The position numbers were made by a program, and so were the translations under genes. A model generated the notes under the pieces. The model did not search any database, was not told where the DNA came from, and was given only the letters and a program-made list of their open reading frames with translations. A stretch of DNA of 64,000 nt, taken from positions 7,316,001 through 7,380,000 of the forward strand of contig NC_013929.1 in the NCBI RefSeq assembly GCF_000091305.1, read 5' to 3'. Source of the DNA: Streptomyces scabiei 87.22. GTDB taxonomy: Bacteria > Actinomycetota > Actinomycetes > Streptomycetales > Streptomycetaceae. Below are positions 1-7,174 of this stretch, in pieces (the first letter of the stretch is position 1; every line of letters starts with the position of its first letter).

Positions 1-359
1 CTGACCGCCCGCGCCCGGAACGGGTCGACGGCGCTCGCCACCTGCGAGCCGTCCGCCAGATCGGCCACCGTCTCCTCGACGGCCTTCTTGTTCCCGGTGG
101 CGGTGATCTTCTCGCCGTTCGGGGCGACGAAGACGACCCGGGCGGTGGCGCCGTCCGCGGTGACGCCCGGGAAGCGCTGCTCCAGCAGGTCGAACGCCTT
201 CTGGGACTCGATGCCCGGCATGGAGAACTCCTCGTCGGAGGCTCCCGGGGCCTTGAGGGCGCCGACACCGACGGCACCCAGGACGGCCACCCACATCAGG
301 ATGACGTACCAGCGTTTGCGGAAGGCCAGCCGGCCCAGCCGATACAGGAAGGTTGCCAT
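1..359 (-). CDS. MMPL family RND transporter, N-terminal fragment (cut by window edge)
   Basis: Reading leftwards from an ATG at 357-359, the open frame runs off the window and gives about 119 residues. It starts MATFLYRLGRLAFRKRWYVI, followed by one hydrophobic segment (roughly residues 17-36). The extracytoplasmic start that follows carries the PGxESQKAFDLLEQRFPG signature of actinobacterial MMPL (MmpL-like) exporters, in which the first transmembrane helix precedes a porter loop. The family exports lipids, drugs or small molecules using the proton gradient; the substrate cannot be told here. The rest of the protein (normally 700 or more residues) lies outside the window. No regulator gene is seen in the 259 bases upstream. 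Confidence 0.85.
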   Translation of the reverse strand, partial: MATFLYRLGRLAFRKRWYVILMWVAVLGAVGVGALKAPGASDEEFSMPGIESQKAFDLLEQRFPGVTADGATARVVFVAPNGEKITATGNKKAVEETVADLADGSQVASAVDPFRARAV

Positions 360-568
360 GAGGGGCGGGTCTCCACGTCAGAGGTCGGGGATGAGGGGAT
401 GAACAGGGGGTCTCGGATACCCGCCCAGACTCCCGGCCGGAGCCCCCTCGCGTCGTCGTGCGGCTGCCGACAATCCCCGGTACTCAGAACGCAGTACGGC
501 ACGGCCTCCGGGTCACCCCGGGGGATGACCGGGGCGGGCCGGAGGCCGCGTGAACAGGGCGTGCCCAG

Positions 569-609
569 ATGGTGAGCGATGGTGAGCAGGTCGCGCCTGC
601 ATGGTGAGC
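569..609. repeat. Three copies of ATGGTGAGC in the MMPL upstream region
   Basis: The nonamer ATGGTGAGC occurs at 569-577, 579-587 and 601-609. The second and third copies are separated by a short palindrome-like CAGGTCGCGCCTG. The copies lie just beyond the stop codon of the leftward gene ending at 619 and about 210 bases upstream of the MMPL start. They could be a regulator-binding array or simple duplication; nothing else is recognised in 360-618. Confidence 0.45.
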
Positions 610-618
610 GGCGCGCGC

Positions 619-1152
619 CTACATCGAGTGCAGGGTGTCGCGGGATGCCTTGATGAAGGCCCTCAGCGCGTCCCAGAACGGCGAGTAGCAGCCGTCGAAG
701 CGCGCGACGGCACCGGTGTCGCCCTCGATCATGGCCTCGATCGCCTTGTGGAAGGGGCTCGTCGCCCGCCTGACGGTGTTGGCGAGTGCGGCGACGTCCT
801 CGGGCCCCTCCAGCGAGACCACCCAGGTGAGGTTCCGCAGCGCGGCGTACTCGTCCCGCTGCCGTTCCCGCAGCCGCCGCAGTTCCTCGGTCCGTTCCGG
901 CCCGAGCCCGTCCTCGGCGCCCCGCACCACGTCGGACACCTTCCAGTGCACGTCGTTCAGCCGCTGTGCCTGCTCCATGAACTCCGCGTACGCCGTCCGG
1001 CGCGCCGCCCGCAGCCGCTCCACGCGCTGCGCGTCCGCCGTCGTGTCCGCCTGTATCCGCGCCGCCCGCGCGGTCCCCCGGCTCGTCACCCAGCTCGCCA
1101 GGACGGCGGTGCCGGCGGTGAGCGCGGCGATCCAGAACGCGCCGTCACCCAT
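619..1152 (-). CDS. Conserved hypothetical protein with N-terminal membrane anchor
   Basis: A 177-residue protein starting MGDGAFWIAALTAGTAVLAS. This single hydrophobic segment at residues 5-21 is followed by a charged, predicted helical domain rich in Arg, Glu and Ala (RAARRTAYAEFMEQAQRL and similar). The pattern looks like an N-terminal membrane anchor with a cytoplasmic helical bundle. I do not recognise a named family and assign no function. The start overlaps the 3' end of the upstream MazG-like gene by 8 bases, so the two are probably translationally coupled and co-transcribed leftwards. Confidence 0.7.
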   Translation of the reverse strand: MGDGAFWIAALTAGTAVLASWVTSRGTARAARIQADTTADAQRVERLRAARRTAYAEFMEQAQRLNDVHWKVSDVVRGAEDGLGPERTEELRRLRERQRDEYAALRNLTWVVSLEGPEDVAALANTVRRATSPFHKAIEAMIEGDTGAVARFDGCYSPFWDALRAFIKASRDTLHSM

Positions 1153-1498
1153 GGCCGGGACCCAGCGAACGTGCGGTCACCCCGTCCAGATGCGCCGCGA
1201 AGACCGCGCGGGCGTCCGGGGTGAGGGTGCGCAGGGCGACCAGGGCCGTGACGACCACGTCGCACAGCTCCGAACCGACGTCGTCCCAGGTGTGGGTGAC
1301 GCCCTTGCGGGGGTTCTGGCCGGTCACGCCGATGACCGCCTCCGCGACCTCGCCGACCTCCTCCTGCAGCTTCAGCATCCGCAGCAGCAGGCCCTCCCGG
1401 CCTCCGTGCGGTTGGTCCGCCTCCAGCCAGGCGTGCAGGCGGGAGACGGACTGCCAGAGGTGGTCGTCGGGGTCGGCGGAGTGCCGCTGCTCGCTCAT
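1145..1498 (-). CDS. MazG-like family protein (putative nucleotide pyrophosphohydrolase)
   Basis: The protein has 117 residues. The MazG-like signature is visible at about residues 42-57 as LKLQEEVGEVAEAVIG (the E-E-x-x-E metal-binding motif), with a second acidic cluster near 75-82 (DVGSELCDVV, matching the family ExxD element). This family hydrolyses non-canonical or excess nucleoside triphosphates to monophosphate and pyrophosphate using magnesium. The size fits single-domain MazG-like proteins rather than the two-domain MazG. The ATG at 1496-1498 is the natural start. It overlaps the downstream membrane-anchored hypothetical gene by 8 bases, which suggests an operon. The exact substrate is unknown. 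Confidence 0.85.
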   Translation of the reverse strand: MSEQRHSADPDDHLWQSVSRLHAWLEADQPHGGREGLLLRMLKLQEEVGEVAEAVIGVTGQNPRKGVTHTWDDVGSELCDVVVTALVALRTLTPDARAVFAAHLDGVTARSLGPGHG

Positions 1499-1623
1499 GG
1501 GCGCAGCCTGTCACGCCCCGGTGACAGCGGGGGCCCGTCCGCCCAAGTGACGGCTGCCCGGCGGGAGGGGAGCCGAGGCTGTCCTCCGCCGGGCGAAGGG
1601 CAGTGAGGCGCGGACGGTCACCG

Positions 1624-1718
1624 GGCTCTTCGGGTTCCCGCGGCTCGGGAGCGACTGGCCTTTCGGTTGTGCGGCTCGGGAGCGACTGGCTCTTCGGGTT
1701 CCCGCGGCTCGGGAGCGA
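1624..1718. repeat. Direct repeat of 31 bases plus a partial third copy, downstream of doxX-like gene
   Basis: The 31-base unit beginning GGCTCTTCGGGTTCCCG and ending CTCGGGAGCGA is present at 1624-1654 and again, without mismatch, at 1688-1718. A 20-base partial copy (GCGGCTCGGGAGCGACTGGC) sits between them at 1671-1690. The array directly abuts the stop codon of the DoxX gene at 1723 and could shape the 3' end of that transcript. It is too short and irregular for CRISPR. Confidence 0.8.
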
Positions 1719-1722
1719 AGGG

Positions 1723-2268
1723 TCACTCCTCGAACAGCGCCTCCTGCTCACCCTCCTTCTCCTTGCGCACCCGCTGGTTGCGCATCCCCACGACCACCGC
1801 CGTCACCGCGGCCGTACCGGCCAGCGCCACGGGGACCATCCAGCCCCGGTCGAAGACATGGCGGAACGCGTGGTCGAGGGAGAGCCGGCCGGGGCCGGTG
1901 ACCGCGAGGCCGGCGGCGGCCAGACCCAGGGTCGCGGCGTACTCGTAACCACCCTCGGCGGCGAAGAACCCGTTGGGCGTGTGGATCGCGGTCGCGCCGC
2001 CCATCGCGCCCGCCGCGGCCGCACCGGCCGCGGGCGTCGCGAGGCCCAGCGCGAGCAGCGCCCCGCCGCCCGTCTCGGCCAGCCCGGCGGCGGTGGCGCT
2101 CGCCCGGCCGGGCGTGTACCCGACGGACTCCATGAAGGCGCCGGTCCCCTCAATACCGTGCCCGCCGAACCAGCCGAACAGCTTCTGCGTGCCGTGCGCG
2201 GCGAGAACGCCGCCCGTGCCCAGCCGGAGCAGCAACAGCCCCAGATCACGTCGGTCGAACGAGGTCAT
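1723..2268 (-). CDS. DoxX family membrane protein
   Basis: The protein has 181 residues. Start ATG at 2266-2268 gives MTSFDRRDLGLLLLRLGTGG, the typical DoxX N-terminus, followed by AHGTQKLFGWFGGHG, a hallmark segment of the family. Four hydrophobic segments are visible (about residues 10-25, 57-80, 95-120 and 145-162), with a charged C-terminal tail. DoxX proteins are small integral membrane proteins, some linked to thiol or redox stress; no enzymatic role can be shown here. The in-frame open sequence extends far upstream, but the family start and the palindrome at 2289-2305 argue for the internal ATG. The gene is read leftwards and divergently from the SnoaL-like gene at 2488. Confidence 0.88.
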   Translation of the reverse strand: MTSFDRRDLGLLLLRLGTGGVLAAHGTQKLFGWFGGHGIEGTGAFMESVGYTPGRASATAAGLAETGGGALLALGLATPAAGAAAAGAMGGATAIHTPNGFFAAEGGYEYAATLGLAAAGLAVTGPGRLSLDHAFRHVFDRGWMVPVALAGTAAVTAVVVGMRNQRVRKEKEGEQEALFEE

Positions 2269-2288
2269 GACCACTCCCGAACAGCAGG

Positions 2289-2305
2289 GGTACCGCTGCG
2301 GTACC
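2289..2305. promoter_or_regulatory. Perfect 17-base palindrome upstream of the DoxX gene (candidate operator)
   Basis: The sequence GGTACCGC-T-GCGGTACC is a perfect inverted repeat with 8-base arms, centred about 29 bases upstream of the DoxX start codon in the divergent region 2269-2487. Position and symmetry suit a dimeric repressor site. No adjacent regulator gene identifies its ligand. Confidence 0.55.
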
Positions 2306-2487
2306 GGCGGAGAAGACGACAGTGCGCACGTGCCTCCATCCCCCGTGGACACACGCACGTCCCCCCGCGTATCCACCGTCGCACCGATGACACCTCCCCG
2401 ACCCGCCCGCGCGCCCGTTCGGGTGCCGGCCGCCCCGTCGCGTGTCTCCGGTGGCGGGCCGTCGCCCGCGGTGTGAGGCTGGCCGCC

Positions 2488-2814
2488 ATGACGATCGCAC
2501 CCGCCAAACTCAGCGACCCGGCCGTCCGGGCCTTCGTCGCCGCGGTGAACGCCCACGACCAGAACGCCTTCTTCGCGCTCCTCACGGACGACGCGACCAT
2601 GTCGGACGACGGCTCCGACCGCGACCTCACCGACTGGACCGACCGGGAGATCTTCTCCTCCCACGGCCACATGGAGGTCCAGCGCGAGTCCGCCGGCGGT
2701 CGCGCCCTGGTCGCCAGCTACCGCAACGACACCTGGGGCGAGATGCGCACCGCGTGGCGCTTCACGGTGTCGGAGGACGGCCGGATCAGCCGTTTCGAGA
2801 CGGGCCAGGCGTAG
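2488..2814 (+). CDS. SnoaL-like / NTF2-fold family protein
   Basis: A 108-residue protein. The pattern AVRAFVAAVNAHDQNAFFALLTDDATMSDDG near the N-terminus and the closing WRFTVSEDGRISRFETGQA are typical of the SnoaL-like or nuclear transport factor 2-like alpha+beta barrel. Members include polyketide cyclases, isomerases and many uncharacterised small proteins; the substrate cannot be inferred. The ATG at 2488 is chosen because the fold begins there; the longer open frame upstream has no homologous look and overlaps the divergent doxX promoter. Confidence 0.8.
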   Translation: MTIAPAKLSDPAVRAFVAAVNAHDQNAFFALLTDDATMSDDGSDRDLTDWTDREIFSSHGHMEVQRESAGGRALVASYRNDTWGEMRTAWRFTVSEDGRISRFETGQA

Positions 2815-2880
2815 CGCACCGCGAAACCCGGGGCCGGGGGCTTGTGTTCGCGTGCGCTCCAACTCCTACCGTTCGTGGGC

Positions 2881-3948
2881 ATGGAGACGAACACGCACCC
2901 CGGCCCGAACACGCCGGACCACCCGCACTCCGGCCCGAACACGCCGGACCACCCGCATCCCGACCCGTACACCAGGTCCCTCGGCCGCAGCGGCATCCGG
3001 GTCAGTGCCCTCGGGTTCGGCTGCTGGGCGATCGGCGGTGAGTGGCAGGCCGCCGACGGACAGCCGCTCGGCTGGGGGAAGGTGGACGACGAGGAGTCCG
3101 TACGGGCGATCCACCGCGCCCTCGATCTCGGCGTCACCTTCTTCGACACGGCCGACGCGTACGGCACCGGGCACAGTGAGCGGGTCCTCGGCCGCGCCCT
3201 CGGCAAGCGCCGCGCGGACGTCGTCGTGGCCACCAAGTGGGGCAACGTCTTCGACCCGGCCACCCGCACCCTCACCGGCCAGGACGACACCCCGGCCCAC
3301 GCCCGCCGCGCCCTCACCGCGTCCCTGGACCGTCTGGGCACCGACCACGTCGACCTGTACCAGTTCCACCTCTCCGACGCCGATCCCGAGCGCGCGGCCC
3401 TGCTCCGTGACGCCTGCGAGGAGTTCGTGCGCGAGGGGCTGATCCGGGCCTACGCGTGGAGCACCGACGACCCGGACCGCGCCGCCGTGTTCGCCGAGGG
3501 ACCGCACTGCGCGGCCGTGCAGCACCGGCTGAACATCCTCCAGGACGCGCCCGGACTCCTCGCTGTGGCCGAGGAGTACGACCTGGCGAGCATCAACCGC
3601 AGCCCCCTCGCCATGGGGCTGCTCACCGGCAGGCACAGCCCGGGGCGCGCCCTGGACGCCGGAGACATCCGCAGCACCCCGCCCGCGTGGCTGGAGGGCT
3701 TCACCGCCGGCGGAGGCGGCGACCCCGAGTGGCTCGGCCGGGTCGAGGCGCTGCGCGAGATCCTCACCACCGAGGGCCGTACGCTCGCGCAGGGCGCCCT
3801 CGCGTGGATCTGGGCCCGCAGTCCGCGGACCGTGCCCATCCCCGGTTTCCGCTCGGTCGCCCAGGCCGAGGAGAACGCGGGCGCCCTCGCGAAGGGGCCG
3901 CTCGCCCCGGACCAGGTGGCCGAGATCGACCGGATCCTGGGGCGTTGA
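2881..3948 (+). CDS. Aldo/keto reductase family oxidoreductase
   Basis: A protein of 355 residues from the ATG at 2881. After a Pro/His/Asn-rich N-terminal extension comes LGRSGIRVSALGFGCWAIGG, then FFDTADAYGTGHSERVLGRAL with the catalytic Asp and Tyr of the AKR fold. VVVATKWGN supplies the catalytic Lys, VDLYQFHLSD the expected His, and WIWARSPRTVPIPGFRS near the C-terminus is the NADPH-binding signature. The enzyme probably reduces aldehydes or ketones with NADPH; the substrate is unknown. The N-terminus contains two copies of a ten-residue repeat. An in-frame ATG lies upstream at 2842, but the one at 2881 is preferred. Confidence 0.88.
   Translation: METNTHPGPNTPDHPHSGPNTPDHPHPDPYTRSLGRSGIRVSALGFGCWAIGGEWQAADGQPLGWGKVDDEESVRAIHRALDLGVTFFDTADAYGTGHSERVLGRALGKRRADVVVATKWGNVFDPATRTLTGQDDTPAHARRALTASLDRLGTDHVDLYQFHLSDADPERAALLRDACEEFVREGLIRAYAWSTDDPDRAAVFAEGPHCAAVQHRLNILQDAPGLLAVAEEYDLASINRSPLAMGLLTGRHSPGRALDAGDIRSTPPAWLEGFTAGGGGDPEWLGRVEALREILTTEGRTLAQGALAWIWARSPRTVPIPGFRSVAQAEENAGALAKGPLAPDQVAEIDRILGR
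2901..2960 (+). repeat. Tandem 30-base repeat inside the aldo/keto reductase start
   Basis: Two near-identical 30-base units at 2901-2930 and 2931-2960 differ only in their last bases and encode GPNTPDHPHS and GPNTPDHPHP. The unit is a multiple of three, so the frame is kept. It lies before the conserved barrel, so it probably changes only a disordered extension. Confidence 0.85.
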
Positions 3949-4291
3949 AAGGCCCGCACGGCGCGGAGGGAGCCACCTCGTCCTGACGGGAACGTCGGTG
4001 GGCAGCCGTTCCGCGCTCCGGTGCTCACCCCGCGGTCCCACGCGAGGTCCGCCCCCTTCCGGAGCATGGAACGACTGCCACCACCCCCCTCGGGTTGGCC
4101 ACGGAAGCCCCCGCCTCCAAGTGTGAAGCTCTCGTGGAGACGAGCCCTGAGCATATGCCCGCCACGTGCCCCAATGGACCGGACGAACAGCTTCCGTTTG
4201 TGGAAGTTGAGGTCTGGAGGACCCGATGTCGTGGTCCGGGGAGCTGGGTTCTCCGGACTTCCGGCCGCGGACCGGGCCTCCCGGCCGTGGC
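3949..4291. other. Intergenic region between convergent genes
   Basis: These 343 bases separate the convergent aldo/keto reductase and SDR genes. No convincing gene is seen. An imperfect stem, GTCCGGGGAG at 4234-4243 against the TCTCCGGAC segment ending at 4258, could act as a transcription terminator for either gene. Nothing else is recognised. Confidence 0.5.
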
Positions 4292-5110
4292 TCAGCCCCG
4301 TCCGACGTACGGCATCGTCGTCGCCATCACGGTCGCGAACTGCACATTCGCCTCCAACGGCAGTTCCGCCATGTGCCGTACCGTTCGCGCCACGTCGGTC
4401 ACGTCCATCACCGGCTCCGGCAGGAGCTGCCCGTTGGCCTGCAGCACACCGTTCGCCATGCGCTCGGTCATGTCCGTCGCCGCGTTGCCGATGTCGATCT
4501 GACCGACCGCGATGCCGTACGGCCGCCCGTCCAGGGAGAGGGACTTGGTCAGACCGGTCAGCGCGTGCTTGGTCGCGGTGTACGCCACGGAGTGCGGCCG
4601 GGGCGTGTGCGCGGAGATGGAGCCGTTGTTGATGATCCGGCCGCCCTGCGGGTCCTGCTCCTTCATCTGCCGGTATGCCGCCTGCGCACACAGGAAGGCC
4701 CCGTTGAGGTTGGTGTCCACGACGTGCCGCCAGGCCGCGTAGTCCAGTTCCTCCACCGGCACCCCGCCCGGCCCGAACGTGCCCGCGTTGTTGAAGAGCA
4801 GGTCCAGCCGCCCGAACCGCTCGCGCACGGCGGCGAGCAGCGCGTCCACGTCACCGGGCCGTGAGACGTCCGTACGGACGCACAGCGCCTTCGGGGTGAC
4901 GGTGCCGGGATCCGTATCGGTGCCGGTGTCGGTGCCGGCACCGAGGTTCGTGCTGGCCCCGGCCCGGGCCGCGGTCTCGGCGAGCTTCTCCTCGCGGCGG
5001 CCCGCCAGCGCCACCGACCAGCCGGCGCGCAGCAGTTCCACCGCCACGGCACGGCCGATGCCGGAGCCCGCACCCGTGACGATCGCAATCCTGGTCTCTT
5101 CAGCCTTCAT
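4292..5110 (-). CDS. Short-chain dehydrogenase/reductase (SDR) family oxidoreductase
   Basis: A 272-residue classical SDR. Residues 9-20 carry TGAGSGIGRAVA (the TGxxxGxG nucleotide-binding motif). NNAG lies near residue 108, and the catalytic Ser...YxxxK set appears as NNGSISAHTPRPHSVAYTATKHALTG. It probably oxidises or reduces an alcohol/carbonyl with NAD(P)(H); the substrate is unknown. Odd: between beta-strands 2 and 3 there is a low-complexity stretch (about residues 52-68, with repeating G-T-D-T) that looks like an expanded loop. The start ATG at 5108-5110 sits directly before the Rossmann motif; an in-frame upstream extension is not supported. Confidence 0.9.
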   Translation of the reverse strand: MKAEETRIAIVTGAGSGIGRAVAVELLRAGWSVALAGRREEKLAETAARAGASTNLGAGTDTGTDTDPGTVTPKALCVRTDVSRPGDVDALLAAVRERFGRLDLLFNNAGTFGPGGVPVEELDYAAWRHVVDTNLNGAFLCAQAAYRQMKEQDPQGGRIINNGSISAHTPRPHSVAYTATKHALTGLTKSLSLDGRPYGIAVGQIDIGNAATDMTERMANGVLQANGQLLPEPVMDVTDVARTVRHMAELPLEANVQFATVMATTMPYVGRG

Positions 5111-5268
5111 GGGCCCGCAGCGTAGGGGAGGCCGCGGATCCGGCCGCGCAGGTGGGGCCCGATATATGGAACTCATTCGTCCGCCATTTGGGTGTTGTGT
5201 ACGTGCCACAAGATCGTCGAACCTGGCCACTCCACTATCGAACACAACTACCTTCAGAAGAGGGCCAG

Positions 5269-6930
5269 ATGCCACTCCCCACTCCTGGGGCGACGCCGTC
5301 CCGCTCGTCCCACGCGCCCGAACTGCGCGCCGCCGCAAGGCACTTCGACCGTCGGCGCTTCCTCACCGTCACGGGAGCGGCCGCCGCGCTCGCCTTCGCC
5401 ACCAACCTTCCGGCGGCCGGCGCCGCGGCCGCCGCCACGCTGGACCCCGGGCGGATCACCGAGGACCCCTTCACCCTCGGCGTGGCCTCCGGTGACCCGC
5501 TGGCCGACTCCGTGCTCCTGTGGACCCGGCTCGCCCCGGCCCCCTACCAGCCGGACGGCGGACTGCCCGCCGAACGCGTCCGCGTCGAATGGGAACTGGC
5601 CCACGACGACGGGTTCCGACGCGTCGTCAGACGCGGCACCGCCACCGCGCACCCCGAGTTCCACCACACCGTCCACGTCGAGGTCGGCTTCCTCGCCCCC
5701 GGCCGCGTCTATCACTACCGCTTCCGCGTCGGCACCTGGATCAGCGAGACCGGCCGCACCCGCACCGCCCCCGGCCGCTTCCACCTCACCGGCTCCACCG
5801 CGCTCAACTTCGCCGCGGTCTCCTGCCAGCGCTACGACCAGGGCTACTACACCGCCTACCGGCACCTCGCCGACGAGGACGTCGACGTCGTCTTCCACCT
5901 CGGCGACTACCTCTACGAGTACGCCGTGAACTCCGTCGGCGGCGCCCGCAAGTACACCGACCGCGTCCTGCCCGACGTCTTCAACCACGAGACGGTCACC
6001 CTGGAGGACTACCGCCTGCGCTACGCCCTCCACAAGACCGACCCCGACCAGCGGGCCGCCCACGCGGCGCATCCCTTCGTCGTCACCTGGGACGACCACG
6101 AGACCGAGAACAACTACGCGGGCGACAACCCCGACGGCGGCGAGCCCTCCGAGGAGTTCCTGCTGCGCCGCGCCGCCGCCTACCGGGCGTACTGGGAGAA
6201 CCAGCCCCTGCGCCGCCCCCAGCGTCCCGACGGCCCCGACATGAGGCTGTACCGCCGCTTCCGGTGGGGCCGCCTCGCCCAGTTCGACATCCTCGACACC
6301 CGGCAGTACCGGTCCAACCAGGCTCAGGGCGACGGCTGGCAGATCCCCGGCCCGGAGTCCGCCGACCCGGCGCGCACGATGACGGGTGCCACCCAGGAAC
6401 GCTGGCTCCTGGACGGCTGGGACCGGTCCGACGCGGTCTGGAACGTCGTCCCGCAGCAGGTCACCTTCTCCCAGCGCCGCAACGCCGTCGGCGAGGTCTA
6501 CAAGGTGTCGATGGACTCCTGGGACGGCTACCGCGCCTCCCGCGAACGCCTCCTCGCCGGCGCCGAGGCCGCCGGCATAGAGAACCTCATGGTCCTCACC
6601 GGAGACGTCCACGTCGGCTACGCCTTCGACATCAAGCGCGACTTCGACGACCGCTCGTCCCGGATCGTCGGCACGGAACTCGTCGCCTCCTCCATCAGCA
6701 GCGGCGGCAACGGCTCCGACAAGCCCGCCAACTGGGACACCTACATGACCGCCAACCCCCACATGCGCTTCTACAACGGCCGCCGCGGCTACACCACCGT
6801 CACCCTCGACCGCCGGTCCGCCCGCGCCGACTTCAAGGCCGTGCCGTATGTGACGACGACGGGCGCGGACATCTCCACGGTGGCGTCCTTCGCGGTGGAG
6901 GCGGGGGTGCCGGGGCTGCAGCCGGTGTAG
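5269..6930 (+). CDS. phoD: Alkaline phosphatase D family protein, Tat-exported
   Basis: The protein has 553 residues. The N-terminus holds a twin-arginine signal (DRRRFLTVTGAAAALAFA), so it is exported folded. After the PhoD N-terminal domain (FTLGVASGDPLADSVLLWTRLAP), the metallophosphatase core is visible: VSCQRYDQGYYTAYRHL, VFHLGDYLYEY, VVTWDDHETENNY and VLTGDVHVGYAF, which supply the Asp, Asn and His ligands for Fe/Ca. The enzyme releases phosphate from phosphodiesters and monoesters outside the cell, usually under phosphate starvation. I looked for PhoP direct repeats before the gene and found no clear one. The ATG at 5269 is preferred over upstream in-frame codons because it precedes the Tat signal at the usual distance. 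Confidence 0.92.
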   Translation: MPLPTPGATPSRSSHAPELRAAARHFDRRRFLTVTGAAAALAFATNLPAAGAAAAATLDPGRITEDPFTLGVASGDPLADSVLLWTRLAPAPYQPDGGLPAERVRVEWELAHDDGFRRVVRRGTATAHPEFHHTVHVEVGFLAPGRVYHYRFRVGTWISETGRTRTAPGRFHLTGSTALNFAAVSCQRYDQGYYTAYRHLADEDVDVVFHLGDYLYEYAVNSVGGARKYTDRVLPDVFNHETVTLEDYRLRYALHKTDPDQRAAHAAHPFVVTWDDHETENNYAGDNPDGGEPSEEFLLRRAAAYRAYWENQPLRRPQRPDGPDMRLYRRFRWGRLAQFDILDTRQYRSNQAQGDGWQIPGPESADPARTMTGATQERWLLDGWDRSDAVWNVVPQQVTFSQRRNAVGEVYKVSMDSWDGYRASRERLLAGAEAAGIENLMVLTGDVHVGYAFDIKRDFDDRSSRIVGTELVASSISSGGNGSDKPANWDTYMTANPHMRFYNGRRGYTTVTLDRRSARADFKAVPYVTTTGADISTVASFAVEAGVPGLQPV

Positions 6931-6979
6931 GTGGGGCGGGAGGTGGGGTGGGGCGGGAGTGGGGCGGGTGGCGGTGCGG

Positions 6980-7174
6980 AACGAACATTCGTTTTGCGTC
7001 GGCCATCCCGCAACGGTCTGAACGAACCTTCGTTTTGCGCGGAGCGCCACGCCACGGCTCTCCGCGAGGGCAGGGTCCGCGGAACGAACCTTCGTTTTCG
7101 CGGCCCCAGCCCCGCCCCGCCTACCCCTTGCTCCGCAAACTCCCCAACCCCCTCTAAACGAACGAACCTTCGTT
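6980..7174. repeat. Four dispersed copies of the palindrome AACGAA-NN-TTCGTT
   Basis: The 14-base palindrome AACGAA-(CC or CA)-TTCGTT occurs at 6980-6993, 7021-7034, 7083-7096 and 7161-7174. The three intervals between copies are 41, 62 and 78 bases. The first three share a 3' T-rich, then GCG-type flank. The last lies inside the 3' end of the Gfo/Idh/MocA gene, where it encodes part of the C-terminal NEGSFV. The intergenic part lies between the convergent phoD and oxidoreductase genes, an unusual place for operators. These may be regulator sites, transcript-end hairpins or a mobile repeat family. Confidence 0.85.

Noticed and set aside
1624..1718. CRISPR array
   Set aside because: Only two full copies and one partial copy, with unequal spacing and no cas genes.
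5160..5268. PhoP-binding PHO box before phoD
   Set aside because: No pair of GTTCACC-like units with 11-base spacing could be found on either strand.
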